Shown: positions 25,690-34,611, counted from the stretch's first letter. The stretch is 44,605 nucleotides of DNA from an uncultured Clostridia bacterium (GCA_945874765.1 CAMCHQ010000016.1:1-44605), one strand, 5' to 3'. Notes: generated from the sequence alone by a model not told the origin. Made by a program: numbers and translations.

Positions 25690-26526
25690 ATGTCAGATAA
25701 CTGGGTAGTACGCAATCTTGAAAACGCTCTTGAGACTTGGAATGATAAGCTGACAGAGATATGGGGATTGCTGACCGATACACCCGAAGAATTCAAAGGC
25801 GGTAAAATATGGAATGTCATACTCGATATTAACGGAGCATTGCAGGTAATCGGCACAGCTTTGCTTGTTTTGTTCTTTGTTGTCGGCGTTATGAAAACTT
25901 GCGGCTCATTTGCCGAAGTTAAGAAACCCGAACACGCATTAAGACTTTTTATCCGTTTTGCACTTGCAAAAGGTGCAATAACCTACGGACTTGATTTAAT
26001 GCTTTCTTTGTTCAAAATTGTTCAAGGTACAATCTCAACAATAATGACTTCTGCCGGATTCGGACAAGCAAATGAAACAACCCTGCCGCAAGAAATGATT
26101 ACGGCTATTGAAAATTGCGATTTCTTTGAAAGCATACCGTTGTGGGCTGTAACACTAATCGGAAGTCTGCTGATAACAGTTTTGTCATTCATTATGATAA
26201 TGACTGTTTACAGCAGATTTTTTAAGTTGTATATGTATACTGCCATTGCACCGATACCGCTTTCAACATTTGCAGGAGAGCCGTCACAGCATGTTGGCAG
26301 GTCATTTATCAAAAGTTATTGTGCAGTATGTTTGGAAGGTGCAATTATTGTTCTTGCCTGCGTCATATTCTCACTCTTTGCAGCATCACCGCCGCAAGTT
26401 GATACAACTGCACCTGCGGTAACTATGGTGTGGAAATATGTGGGTGAACTCATATTCAATATGCTTGTGCTTGTAGGTGCAGTTAAAACATCAGATCGTA
26501 TTGTACGGGAAATGATGGGACTTTAA
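25690..26526 (+). CDS. VirB6-like polytopic channel protein
   Basis: A 278-aa membrane protein with about six hydrophobic segments, for example VIGTALLVLFFVVGVMKTCG, the WAVTLIGSLLITVLSFIMIM segment and EGAIIVLACVIFSLFAASPP. FKLYMYTAIAPIPLSTFAGE is a characteristic loop of the VirB6/TrbL-like proteins of Tn1549-type ICEs. It forms the inner-membrane part of the transfer channel. AAAGGAG lies 8 nt before the ATG at 25690. PrgI follows 11 nt downstream. Confidence 0.85.
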   Translation: MSDNWVVRNLENALETWNDKLTEIWGLLTDTPEEFKGGKIWNVILDINGALQVIGTALLVLFFVVGVMKTCGSFAEVKKPEHALRLFIRFALAKGAITYGLDLMLSLFKIVQGTISTIMTSAGFGQANETTLPQEMITAIENCDFFESIPLWAVTLIGSLLITVLSFIMIMTVYSRFFKLYMYTAIAPIPLSTFAGEPSQHVGRSFIKSYCAVCLEGAIIVLACVIFSLFAASPPQVDTTAPAVTMVWKYVGELIFNMLVLVGAVKTSDRIVREMMGL

Positions 26527-26537
26527 GGAGGTAAATA

Positions 26538-26912
26538 ATGCAAATACAAATCAATAAAGAGTTTAGAGATTATCGGGAAAAGGTATATTTCGGACTGAGT
26601 ATGAGACAGTTAATATTTTCATTTCTTGCTGTCGGCGTTGCAATAGTATCATATATATTGCTTAAAGATAAGCTCAGTACCGATACAATATCGTGGCTGT
26701 GTATACTGCTTGCCGCACCATTTGCTGCTTTGGGTTTTGTAACATACCACGGTATGACTTTTGAAAAATTTGCTTGGGCGTGGATAAAATCGGAAGTCTT
26801 AATTCCCAAAAGACTTGTTTTCAAAGCAGAAAGCAAAACACACATTGAGAATAAAGAAATGATTAAACAAAATAAAAAGGAGGTTTTCAAGAATAATGAA
26901 AACTCGCAATAA
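26538..26912 (+). CDS. PrgI-family (VirB3-like) membrane protein
   Basis: A 124-aa protein of the PrgI family. A short basic N-terminus (IQINKEFRDYREKVYFGLS) is followed by two closely spaced membrane helices at about 24-70 and a soluble basic tail. It corresponds by position and topology to VirB3, the partner that holds VirB4 at the membrane. AAGGAGG precedes the ATG at 26538. The VirB4 gene starts 17 nt before its end. Confidence 0.87.
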   Translation: MQIQINKEFRDYREKVYFGLSMRQLIFSFLAVGVAIVSYILLKDKLSTDTISWLCILLAAPFAALGFVTYHGMTFEKFAWAWIKSEVLIPKRLVFKAESKTHIENKEMIKQNKKEVFKNNENSQ

Positions 26913-27567
26913 AATGAAAAAACTTGAACAGGAAAAGTTCGTTGTACCCAAAACCGTTCAAAATGTTATCCCTATTAAAGCCGTCTATAAAGACGGCATT
27001 TTTCTTGTCGGTAAAAATATGTATTCCAAAACATTTTTCTTTACCGATGTTAATTACTATATCGCTTGTGAAAACGAAAAGAACGATTTAATGCGTCAGT
27101 ATTGGGCAGTTATCAATTCTTTCGGAAACGGTGTTACTGTTAAACTCACAATCAATAACCATAGATTTGATAAAGAAGATTTTGAAAAATCAATCCTTAT
27201 GCCGTATTACTATGATAACCTTGATGTGTATCGTAAGGAATATAACGAAATGCTGCTTAATAAAGCGGCAACATCAGAATGTATTGTTCAGGATAAGTAT
27301 TTTACCGTTACGGTAAACAAAAAGTGCTATGAAGACGCACGAGCATTTTTTACTCGCATTGAAAAGAATCTGTCAACAAACCTTTTTACACTCGGCAGTA
27401 AATGCGAGCCGTTAAACGCAACCGACAGACTTAAGATATTCCATAATTTCTACCGTGCAGGGAGTGAAGAAACTTCAATCTTGATTTTGAACTTTTGCAA
27501 AATCAAGGCTGTGATGTGCGTGACTATATTTCTCCCGATTCAATGGACTTCAACAGCGACTATATGA
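26896..27567 (+). pseudogene. VirB4 N-terminal part, upstream of a frameshift
   Basis: This is the first ~190 residues of the VirB4-type secretion ATPase (VVPKTVQNVIPIKAVYKDGI, YSKTFFFTDVNYYIACENEK, LKIFHNFYRAGSEET). Family-like sequence stops at about 27473. Beyond that the frame runs into unrelated residues until the stop at 27567, while the correct continuation (FNLDFELLQNQGCDVRDYI) is in the frame one base back. A single missing base in the TT of AACTTC near 27473-27475 would explain it. AAGGAGG lies 11 nt before the ATG. As read here the protein is truncated. Confidence 0.85.
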
Positions 27568-29225
27568 TGATTAACGGTCAGTATTGCAGAACTGTTTTTC
27601 TTCGCAATTACGGTACATTTGTTGATGATAATATCATAACCGAGCTTACTTCAATAAATAAAAACTTAATGCTTTCTATTGATTTTATCCCTATTCCCGT
27701 TGATGAAGCTAACAAGGATGTAGATAACATTTTGCTTGGCGTTCAATCGGATAAGGCAAACTTCAATCGCCGTCAGGCACAAAACCAAAACTACGGTGCT
27801 ACCAATTATGACCTTGAACAAAGAGAAAAGGAAATACTTGAAATCAGAAACGATATGCGTTACCGTGACCAAAGAATTTATGACACGATAATTTCAATGG
27901 TAATAACTGCCGACAGTAAGCAGGAACTTGATAACTTAACCGAAAGCATTTTTGCAAAAGCGTCCGAGAACAGCACGGCACAGTTTGCAACACTTCGTTA
28001 TCAACAGCTTGACGGACTTAATACTGTTTTACCGTTTGGCGTCAAAAGAATTGAATGTTACCGTACACTTACAACGGAATCACTTGCGTCTTTTATGCCG
28101 TTTCACGCTCAGGAGGTCAGTCATCCGGGTGGAGCCTATTACGGTCAAAATGCTATCAGTAACAATATGATATTTGTTAATAGGCATTCGCTTCTTAATG
28201 GTAACAGCATTGTGCTTGGTGTACCCGGTGGTGGTAAATCGTTTATGGTTAAAGAAGATATTGTATCAATCTTTCTTTCAAATCCCGATGCCGATATTGT
28301 AATTATAGACCCTGAAAGAGAGTACAACGCTCTTGTTAAAGCATTCGGCGGAGAGGTAATCAACATATCTGCAAATTCACCAAACCATATTAACGCTATG
28401 GATATGAATGCAAACTATGAAGATGAGGGCAATCCCGTAACTACAAAATCCGAATTTATTATGTCCCTTTGCGAACAGTTACTCGGTACATCTGCCGACG
28501 CTAAAGACAAGTCTATCATTGACAGATGCTGCAAGAATGTTTATGACGGATATATCAAAAACAATTACAGCACACAGCAGCCTACTCTTAAAGATTTTAG
28601 AGAAGAACTGCTAAAGCAAAAGGAAACCGAGGCACACGATTTGGCACTTGCCATTGAGTTATTTACAGACGGCTCGCTTAACACTTTTGCACAGCCTACC
28701 AATGTTGATATTAACAATAGGCTAATATCATATGACATTCTTGAACTCGGTGATTCGCTTCTGCCTGTAGGTATGCTTATCGTACTTGATAATCTTTTAA
28801 ACAAGATTACTTCAAACAGAGAGAAAAGACGACAAACATATATCTTTATTGATGAGATGTATTTGCTTTTTGCTCATCAATATACGGCAAAATTCCTTTA
28901 TCGTATTTGGAAACGAGTAAGAAAATACGGAGCGTTTGCGATAGGCATTACACAGAATGTCGGAGATATGCTCGAAAGCAACACGGCAAGAACTATGGTA
29001 TCAAATTCTGAGTTCGTTATCATGCTCAATCAAAAAGCAAGCGATGTGCTTGAACTTTCAAGGCTTCTTGAAATTACACCTAATCAAACGCAGTATTTTA
29101 CAAACAAGGATGCAGGTCAAGGTCTTATGAAGATAGGCAGTAACCTTGTGCCGTTTGTAAATAAATTCCCAAAGGATACACAGCTTTACAAGTTGATGAC
29201 ATCAAAACCGGGAGAGGCTATCTAA
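27495..29225 (+). CDS. VirB4-type ATPase, C-terminal part after frameshift
   Basis: This 576-aa portion holds the motor domain: SNNMIFVNRHSLLNGNSIVL, then Walker A GVPGGGKSFMVKED, VIIDPEREYNALVKAFGGEV, and Walker B TYIFIDEMYLLF with GAFAIGITQNVGDM. VirB4 energises assembly of the conjugative channel. The TTG at 27495 is only the first start codon in this frame; no ribosome site precedes it, and family sequence extends upstream to about 27474. It is therefore the remainder of the gene that began at 26896. Rejoined, the product would be about 776 aa, normal for the family. Confidence 0.88.
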   Translation: MQNQGCDVRDYISPDSMDFNSDYMMINGQYCRTVFLRNYGTFVDDNIITELTSINKNLMLSIDFIPIPVDEANKDVDNILLGVQSDKANFNRRQAQNQNYGATNYDLEQREKEILEIRNDMRYRDQRIYDTIISMVITADSKQELDNLTESIFAKASENSTAQFATLRYQQLDGLNTVLPFGVKRIECYRTLTTESLASFMPFHAQEVSHPGGAYYGQNAISNNMIFVNRHSLLNGNSIVLGVPGGGKSFMVKEDIVSIFLSNPDADIVIIDPEREYNALVKAFGGEVINISANSPNHINAMDMNANYEDEGNPVTTKSEFIMSLCEQLLGTSADAKDKSIIDRCCKNVYDGYIKNNYSTQQPTLKDFREELLKQKETEAHDLALAIELFTDGSLNTFAQPTNVDINNRLISYDILELGDSLLPVGMLIVLDNLLNKITSNREKRRQTYIFIDEMYLLFAHQYTAKFLYRIWKRVRKYGAFAIGITQNVGDMLESNTARTMVSNSEFVIMLNQKASDVLELSRLLEITPNQTQYFTNKDAGQGLMKIGSNLVPFVNKFPKDTQLYKLMTSKPGEAI

Positions 29226-29242
29226 TTATTAAATATAATCAT

Positions 29243-29280
29243 ACAGTGCCGCTGACTTAAAGTCGGTGGCATTGTTTTTT
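29243..29280 (+). terminator. terminator-like hairpin between virB4 and sortase
   Basis: A 14-bp stem with G-U pairs (29243-29256 with 29262-29275) and a 5-nt loop ends in a T run to 29280. The sortase ribosome site AAGGAG begins at the very next base, so the gene is transcribed only if polymerase passes this hairpin or a promoter lies within it. Confidence 0.75.
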
Positions 29281-29295
29281 AAGGAGTTATACACT

Positions 29296-30027
29296 ATGAA
29301 AAAATCTGTTTTTGTTATTTTACTTGTATTCTTCATATCTGCTTTTTCAATCAGTATGTATTTTGTTGTTAAAGAAACTATTGAGGATAAAAAGCAATAT
29401 GAAGTATTTGAAAATATTGTTTCATCTGTTCAAGTTGAAGATGACAGTTCTGATTATACAGATGAGAAGCTTAAAAGATATATCGAATTGAACACGGAAA
29501 ATTCCGACTTTGTAGGTTGGATAAAAATTGACGGTACGCACATAAATTATCCTGTTATGAAAAACAGTACGCCTGATTACTATTTGCACCGTAATTTTAA
29601 TAAGGAGTATTCATATTACGGCACACCGTATTTAAGTGATAAAAGCGATACTATGAAGCCTACCGACAATATAGTTATCTACGGCCACAATATGCGAGAT
29701 AACACTATGTTCGGTGATTTAAGCAAATACAAATCAAAAGAGTTTTTTGAAAAGCACAGATACATTCACTTTGATACGCTTGTTGATTTAGGAAAGTATG
29801 AGATTGTATGTGTATTCAAAACCACACCGAGCAAATTCGATTATCAAAAATATACCGTCTTTGATTCTCTCGATGAATTTAGTTCGTATATATCAAAATG
29901 CAAAGAAAGCGAATACTACAACACCGATGTATCTTGCAGTTACGATGATAAGTTAATAACGCTATCCACTTGCGAATACAGTCAAGAAAACGGCAGGCTT
30001 GTAGTAGTTGCCAAAAAGGTGAAGTGA
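29296..30027 (+). CDS. srtB: class B sortase
   Basis: A 243-aa membrane-anchored transpeptidase that attaches surface proteins to peptidoglycan. The N-terminal anchor lies at about 5-25. The class B signature includes NSDFVGWIKIDGTHINYPVM, the catalytic His131 in VIYGHNMRDNTMFGDL, Cys226 in LSTCEYSQENGR and Arg234. The ATG at 29296 follows AAGGAG at 29281-29286; the frame is open to 29266 but only through the terminator hairpin. The adhesin encoded at 2697, with its NPKTGD signal, is the obvious substrate. Sortase genes at this place are known in Tn1549/CTn-like elements. Confidence 0.9.
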   Translation: MKKSVFVILLVFFISAFSISMYFVVKETIEDKKQYEVFENIVSSVQVEDDSSDYTDEKLKRYIELNTENSDFVGWIKIDGTHINYPVMKNSTPDYYLHRNFNKEYSYYGTPYLSDKSDTMKPTDNIVIYGHNMRDNTMFGDLSKYKSKEFFEKHRYIHFDTLVDLGKYEIVCVFKTTPSKFDYQKYTVFDSLDEFSSYISKCKESEYYNTDVSCSYDDKLITLSTCEYSQENGRLVVVAKKVK

Positions 30028-30028
30028 T

Positions 30029-31717
30029 ATGAGTGAAATTGAAATTAAAAAGGTTGCCGAGAAAGCACTTAAAACTGCCGACGATCTCGGTATAGCGACA
30101 GAAAAGGCTAAAGGGATAACTTTAAAAGCGAAAGAAAAGGTATCGGAAAATGTTAGTGATAATTACGAAAGCCCTGTTAATTATGCTGTAAATAAAGTTC
30201 AGGATAATGCTAAAAATGTTTTGGAGAACGCAGTTTATCGTTTCAACAAGCAAGGCAAAAAGAGTGTAAACGAAACTGTTAAGAATACAAAAAAGCTCGA
30301 ACAATCTATTGAAGAAGTTCGAGCAAAAAGAAAGATTAACAAAGATAAAAGCAAGGTAAATAACCCTGATAAATACACACCCAAAGCACAAACCGAAACC
30401 GTTAAGACCGATGATATTGTATCTAAAAACACGCCAAAGAATACCCAAAACAAAGTACGTAGTGCAAGCAGTATCAAAACAAAAGAAACCGTATCTGCCG
30501 TTAAATCAAACCAACCTATCATAAATGTAAGCAAACAATCTGCGAAAGACACAGCAAAAGCCATTAACAAATCATCTCAAATAGCTAAAGAAACGGCAAA
30601 GCAATCTGCCAAAGGTGCAAAGAAAGCTGCAAGAGCAACTAAAAGAGCAATCAAGGCTATGATTGAAAGCACAAAGGCACTTGTTAATGCGATTATTGCG
30701 GGCGGTTGGGTATCTGTTGTGGTAATCATTTTAATATGTCTTGTAGCTGCCTTATGTTCGTCATTTTACGGTATATTCTTTTCAAGTGAAACATCGCAAA
30801 GTGGTATGAACATAACTTCCGTAATTCAGCAAATCAACAATGAATTTGATGACAAGATTGACGAAATTAAATCATCGGGCAGTTTTGACGGAGTAGAAGT
30901 AATCGGCAGTCGCTCTAATTGGAAAGATGTACTATCTATTTATGCAGTTAAAACTACTACCGATGAAAACAATCCTATGGAAATTGCAACAGTTGATGAA
31001 AACAAAAAGTCGATTTTATCATCAATCTTTTGGGATATGAACGGCATATCAAAATCTGTTGAAACACGGACAGAAACGATAACGAAAGAATCAACCGACG
31101 GGCAGGGGAATACAATCAAAACAACAGAGCAAGTTGAAAAGAAATATCTTGTAATAACCTTATCCGGCAAGACTGCCGACGATATGTCAACCTCTTACTC
31201 ATTCAATGATATGCAAAAGAAATATTTAGCCGAATTGATGAGTGACAAAAACAACAAGCTTTGGGCATCGCTTATCTACAACATCGGCGGAGTATCGGGT
31301 GGTAACGGTATTGACATTAAAGACCTTGATTTCTCAAACGAAACGGTCAATGACACGCAGAAGAAAATAGTTGCAGTAGCCACAAACTCGGTTAAATACG
31401 GTATTTCTGCCCGTTCGGGTTACTGTCAGGCTTGGGTTGCAGATGTATACCAGGCTGTTACAGGTTCAAGAGGTTCTGCTCACTGTGCTTTATGTGCGGC
31501 AGATATGTGGGCAGTATCAAGCGACTTCTCTCAAATCCCCGTTGGTGCAACCGTGTATGGATATTCAAGCAGTCAATACGGTCATGTCGGTATCTATATT
31601 GGCAACGGTATGGTCGCTCATAATATCGGTGAAATAAAAATACAAAGCCTTAAAAGTTGGATTAAAACTTACAAAGGCTTTGCTTGGGGCTGGGAGAATG
31701 GAAAGGAGTTAGTGTAA
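30029..31717 (+). CDS. CD1108-type membrane-anchored NlpC/P60 hydrolase
   Basis: A 562-aa protein thought to open the cell wall for the conjugation channel (VirB1-like role). The first ~220 residues are Lys/Ala/Thr-rich and helical. One membrane helix lies near 223-248 (WVSVVVIILICLVAALCSSF). The extracytoplasmic part ends in an NlpC/P60-type cysteine peptidase: catalytic Cys near 466 (SGYCQAWVADVYQ) and His near 518 (YGHVGIYIGNGMVAHN). The start is 2 nt after the sortase stop. Its last 68 bp are repeated at 34612-34679, and the - strand gene that follows overlaps its stop end. The downstream genes usual in such ICEs (for example DUF4366, topoisomerase) are absent. Confidence 0.85.
   Translation: MSEIEIKKVAEKALKTADDLGIATEKAKGITLKAKEKVSENVSDNYESPVNYAVNKVQDNAKNVLENAVYRFNKQGKKSVNETVKNTKKLEQSIEEVRAKRKINKDKSKVNNPDKYTPKAQTETVKTDDIVSKNTPKNTQNKVRSASSIKTKETVSAVKSNQPIINVSKQSAKDTAKAINKSSQIAKETAKQSAKGAKKAARATKRAIKAMIESTKALVNAIIAGGWVSVVVIILICLVAALCSSFYGIFFSSETSQSGMNITSVIQQINNEFDDKIDEIKSSGSFDGVEVIGSRSNWKDVLSIYAVKTTTDENNPMEIATVDENKKSILSSIFWDMNGISKSVETRTETITKESTDGQGNTIKTTEQVEKKYLVITLSGKTADDMSTSYSFNDMQKKYLAELMSDKNNKLWASLIYNIGGVSGGNGIDIKDLDFSNETVNDTQKKIVAVATNSVKYGISARSGYCQAWVADVYQAVTGSRGSAHCALCAADMWAVSSDFSQIPVGATVYGYSSSQYGHVGIYIGNGMVAHNIGEIKIQSLKSWIKTYKGFAWGWENGKELV
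31637..31704 (+). repeat. direct repeat, copy 1 (3' end of CD1108-type gene)
   Basis: This 68-bp segment encodes the end of the hydrolase (KIQSLKSWIKTYKGFAWGWE). It is matched by 34612-34679 at 65 of 68 positions, in the same orientation. The two copies bracket the ~2.9-kb AT-rich cargo segment. Confidence 0.85.
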
Positions 31718-32557
31718 ATCACCTTCATTACAAATAGTAACTTCATTTTCATCTATAAGAATAGGTTTCTCATTTTCGATGATTTTATAATCGTCAAATA
31801 GTTTGCCGTCTGAAATGTTATTTATATGAAGTTTTGTTTTATATCGCTTGTTATTTATATCTTCATATATAAATAATATTTCTTGATTGTTTTCAAATGA
31901 AGGGAGTTCCAAATTTTTGAATTCCCTAAAATTGCTTTTTGTTACGGGTTTGTAGTCTAATTTTATATTGCCGATAGATATAGGAATAAGTACATTATCA
32001 GCAAGATTATTTACTTTTATTGAAACGGTCTTTTTATTGCTATTTAACAAATTTGCTTTTGTTGACATTTCAATTAACGGGTAAGGCATATTCGATTTTA
32101 AAAGTTCCTCTTGCTTTTCTTTTTTATGTATTCTTTCAAAATAATGAGTAAACAGCAAAGAAATAGAGGTGGGTATGGCAGACAAGATGGATTTTAAAAT
32201 AGTGATGTAAATATTATTTGTATCTTGTTTATTAAATAATATATTTCCAATGCCTCTTATTATTGAAAATGCTGACAATCCAATAAGAATAACCATCAAA
32301 ATGCCCGAGAACAAATCATTATTATTTTTATATTCTTTGATAAAAAATTTCAACATATCTTTAATTGTTAAAATTAATAGTATAACAGCTAATCCCATTC
32401 CAATAAGACAAAGAATAATTATAAACATACTAGCTGTTTTATGTGATGCTAATTGTGTGTTTAATAATACAAAAGCTGTTACAAAACTTATTATAATCAT
32501 TAAAACTATTTCTAAATCGTGATTTTTTTTCGGATTTAATTTTTTCTTGTTTTTCAT
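31709..32557 (-). CDS. multi-pass membrane protein with C-terminal soluble domain
   Basis: A 282-aa protein of unknown family. About four hydrophobic segments span residues 15-150 (VLMIIISFVTAFVLL, MFIIILCLIGMGLAVILLIL, LFSGILMVILIGLSAFSII). The ~130-residue soluble C-terminus appears beta-rich (TVSIKVNNLADNVLIPISIG, EILFIYEDINNKRYKTKLHI). The ATG at 32557 has an AGGGG-type ribosome site; TTG at 32563 is an alternative. It converges on the CD1108-type gene and overlaps its last 9 bp, which places the cargo boundary exactly at that gene's end. Low GC marks it as cargo. A sensor or effector role is possible but not shown. Confidence 0.6.
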   Translation of the reverse strand: MKNKKKLNPKKNHDLEIVLMIIISFVTAFVLLNTQLASHKTASMFIIILCLIGMGLAVILLILTIKDMLKFFIKEYKNNNDLFSGILMVILIGLSAFSIIRGIGNILFNKQDTNNIYITILKSILSAIPTSISLLFTHYFERIHKKEKQEELLKSNMPYPLIEMSTKANLLNSNKKTVSIKVNNLADNVLIPISIGNIKLDYKPVTKSNFREFKNLELPSFENNQEILFIYEDINNKRYKTKLHINNISDGKLFDDYKIIENEKPILIDENEVTICNEGDLH

Positions 32558-32644
32558 ATTCAACCCCTCTTACTTTTTTATTATTAATAGTATTGTTTAG
32601 TTTTCAGTGCTTTTATGTTTCTGCTTACATCATTTGTTGGTTCG

Positions 32645-32944
32645 TTACTTAAAGAAATTAGCATAGTCATCCATTTCATGTACAGAAGTAAAAGGGTGGT
32701 TATAATCCCAATGTCTTCCACTGGAATGGATAATGTTATAATAATAAATTCCATTGCTTTCCGAAACCTTAATAAAAACAAATGGCCCGGAATGATAACT
32801 ATTTGGCATAAATTCATCTCCTCGTATAATAAATTTGTAGTTTTTAGAGTCCCTCATCAAGGACAAATATGCTACACTGTAAATGATGCTGTGGATTGGT
32901 TTAAACCTCCTACTGCAAGACGGTTTTAGAAAGGATCCAACCAC
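32645..32944 (-). CDS. small hypothetical protein
   Basis: A 99-aa reading with uncertain start (GTG at 32944, or ATG at 32857 giving 70 aa); neither has a strong ribosome site. The distinctive part is the C-terminal 70 residues: NYKFIIRGDEFMPNSYHSGP, VFIKVSESNGIYYYNIIHSS and GRHWDYNHPFTSVHEMDDYA. It is rich in aromatic residues and His and looks like a folded domain rather than chance sequence. It could be a remnant of a longer gene. No family was recognised. Confidence 0.4.
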   Translation of the reverse strand: MVGSFLKPSCSRRFKPIHSIIYSVAYLSLMRDSKNYKFIIRGDEFMPNSYHSGPFVFIKVSESNGIYYYNIIHSSGRHWDYNHPFTSVHEMDDYANFFK

Positions 32945-33091
32945 AGTTTCTTTACAGTATTGTTAATCAGTTAAATACCACTTGATGGTTTATTTAGAAC
33001 AAGGTTACAAGAGTAAAGAATTTTGTGGATACAGCATTAAAAATAAATCAAAAGAGGTAAAAATGATTATTGTTGAAATTTTCAAATGAAA

Positions 33092-33595
33092 TTATTCAAA
33101 GAAGTTTTCTATTATTTCTTGAGACTCACAATATGCTTTATGCAAATCTTTTTCAATTTGTTTTTCCTTCTTTTCATGTGTATATTCACATTCATCAATT
33201 GCAAGTTCTAAATGTCGTGTGGCTTTTATGTAGGGCTTTCTAAGCTGAGGAAAATTAAAACCGTTACGTATAGAGTTACTTACTAATGTCAGTATCATAA
33301 ATATCATTACAATGTTCTGATCAACTTTATTGAATTGCGATAATATAATTGCAATAGCATTGCATAATATAGAAACACACAGCATTACGGAATCCATACC
33401 TGCAATAATGCTATACCATTGTCGCAGTGTATGTTCCTTTTCTCGATATATTTGAATTATATTTGGTGCGCTGTTTCCTTTTCTGCTTCTTTTCTGTTTT
33501 TTTATTTTGATTAAATATAATGTAGTTGTAGTTACGACTACAATGATTGCAATTATAATGATAAACAAAAACGGTATTGAAATTATATCTTTCAT
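33092..33595 (-). CDS. SLATT-like membrane protein
   Basis: A 167-aa protein. The N-terminal anchor (FLFIIIIAIIVVVTTTTLYL) and a basic stretch are followed by a second pair of helices around 65-105 (MDSVMLCVSILCNAIAIILS, NIVMIFMILTLVSNSI). A long charged cytoplasmic helix ends the protein (YIKATRHLELAIDECEYTHE). A TM pair followed by such a helix is the layout of SLATT domains, which act as membrane effectors in nucleotide-signalling defence; this is topology-based only. No cyclase gene is nearby. AAGGAA lies 8 nt before the ATG at 33595. It is probably co-transcribed with the 33633 gene, 37 nt upstream. Confidence 0.55.
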   Translation of the reverse strand: MKDIISIPFLFIIIIAIIVVVTTTTLYLIKIKKQKRSRKGNSAPNIIQIYREKEHTLRQWYSIIAGMDSVMLCVSILCNAIAIILSQFNKVDQNIVMIFMILTLVSNSIRNGFNFPQLRKPYIKATRHLELAIDECEYTHEKKEKQIEKDLHKAYCESQEIIENFFE

Positions 33596-33632
33596 TTTTT
33601 TGATTCCTTATTCATTATTTGACGTAATAATA

Positions 33633-34274
33633 TTATCTGTTTATGTAATCATAGCAATCTTCTGATACTTTGGAGTATTTTCCGATTTTTCTTTCGTGAT
33701 TTTTTAGTATCAATATTCCATAACAGCTTATTTGTGCTATTAAAAACAAAATAAGCGAAAAGTGACAAATGGAGCTAATATAAAAGTTTAAATCATTTAT
33801 AAAAACTATTACGATTACTACAAGAAAAGGGATAGCTACACTAAATGATATTAGTGTTGTTATAAGAGGAAATGTTCCTTTTGTTCCAGTTATATGTATT
33901 TTGCTTAGTTCGCCCTCATAAATTAATGATGAAATATTGTATTTTGTGTATAAATGTCTGTCTATTGCGGAAATATAATCTCTGTATATATTTGCATTAA
34001 AAAGAAACGCTGATACTGTCATAGCTAATATTAAAATAATTTCTATAGCTGCAAATCGAATATATGATGCATATTTTGTTGGAACAATTAACTTATAATA
34101 TGACAATATCATTGAGATAAAACAGGGGATAACAGCGATTATTACTTTGAACATATTTCCATTAAGTTCTTTTATGTTGTCTACGAGTATTTTACGTTGC
34201 TCAAGAAGTATTTTGACATTAGTCATGTCAACTTCATAAATTATGTTGAAGTCTTTTGTATTATCAAATTCCAT
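33633..34274 (-). CDS. four-TM membrane protein, unknown function
   Basis: A 213-aa protein with about four membrane segments in two pairs (MFKVIIAVIPCFISMILSYY, AAIEIILILAMTVSAFLF, then LITTLISFSVAIPFLVVIVI and FSLILFLIAQISCYGILILK). The pairs are separated by a charged loop (DRHLYTKYNISSLIYEGELS). The ATG at 34274 has AGGAG about 12 nt upstream. It is the first gene of a probable two-gene unit with the SLATT-like protein. No family was recognised. Confidence 0.55.
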   Translation of the reverse strand: MEFDNTKDFNIIYEVDMTNVKILLEQRKILVDNIKELNGNMFKVIIAVIPCFISMILSYYKLIVPTKYASYIRFAAIEIILILAMTVSAFLFNANIYRDYISAIDRHLYTKYNISSLIYEGELSKIHITGTKGTFPLITTLISFSVAIPFLVVIVIVFINDLNFYISSICHFSLILFLIAQISCYGILILKNHERKIGKYSKVSEDCYDYINR

Positions 34275-34611
34275 ATGTTTATTTCTCCTGTTTTTATTAA
34301 TATTGATAGTGGAAGATATATCATAGATGATGTAAGTTGTATGACAGTAATGATTATAGAAAAACAGATAAAATTATTAGTTATATGTATTTGAATTGGC
34401 TATTTTAAATTAATTATTGTTTTTGCTATACAAGGTAAGGTGTATTAATTTATAATAATTCCTATTCGTTGACCTTTATGCACGAAGGATATATAAACAG
34501 TTATTTTCAAATTTATGTTGATACATTGCATATGGATATTCAAAAAGTCAATATGATTATGTTGAATATCTATATTTAAAACGGTAATGTCGTTTATAAT
34601 TTCGTAGAGTG
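34275..34611. other. AT-rich non-coding stretch
   Basis: About 337 bp with no plausible gene on either strand. It presumably carries the promoter of the - strand membrane-protein genes, although no clear -35/-10 pair was picked out. It ends at the second copy of the CD1108 3' repeat. Confidence 0.5.

Noticed and set aside
27466-27500. Programmed -1 frameshift in virB4
   Set aside because: No canonical slippery heptamer lies in the zero frame at the switch and no strong downstream structure was seen, so a plain mutation or sequence error is more likely.
32615-32929. + strand reading frame in the cargo block
   Set aside because: It is antisense to the more protein-like - strand ORF at 32645-32944 and has no ribosome site.
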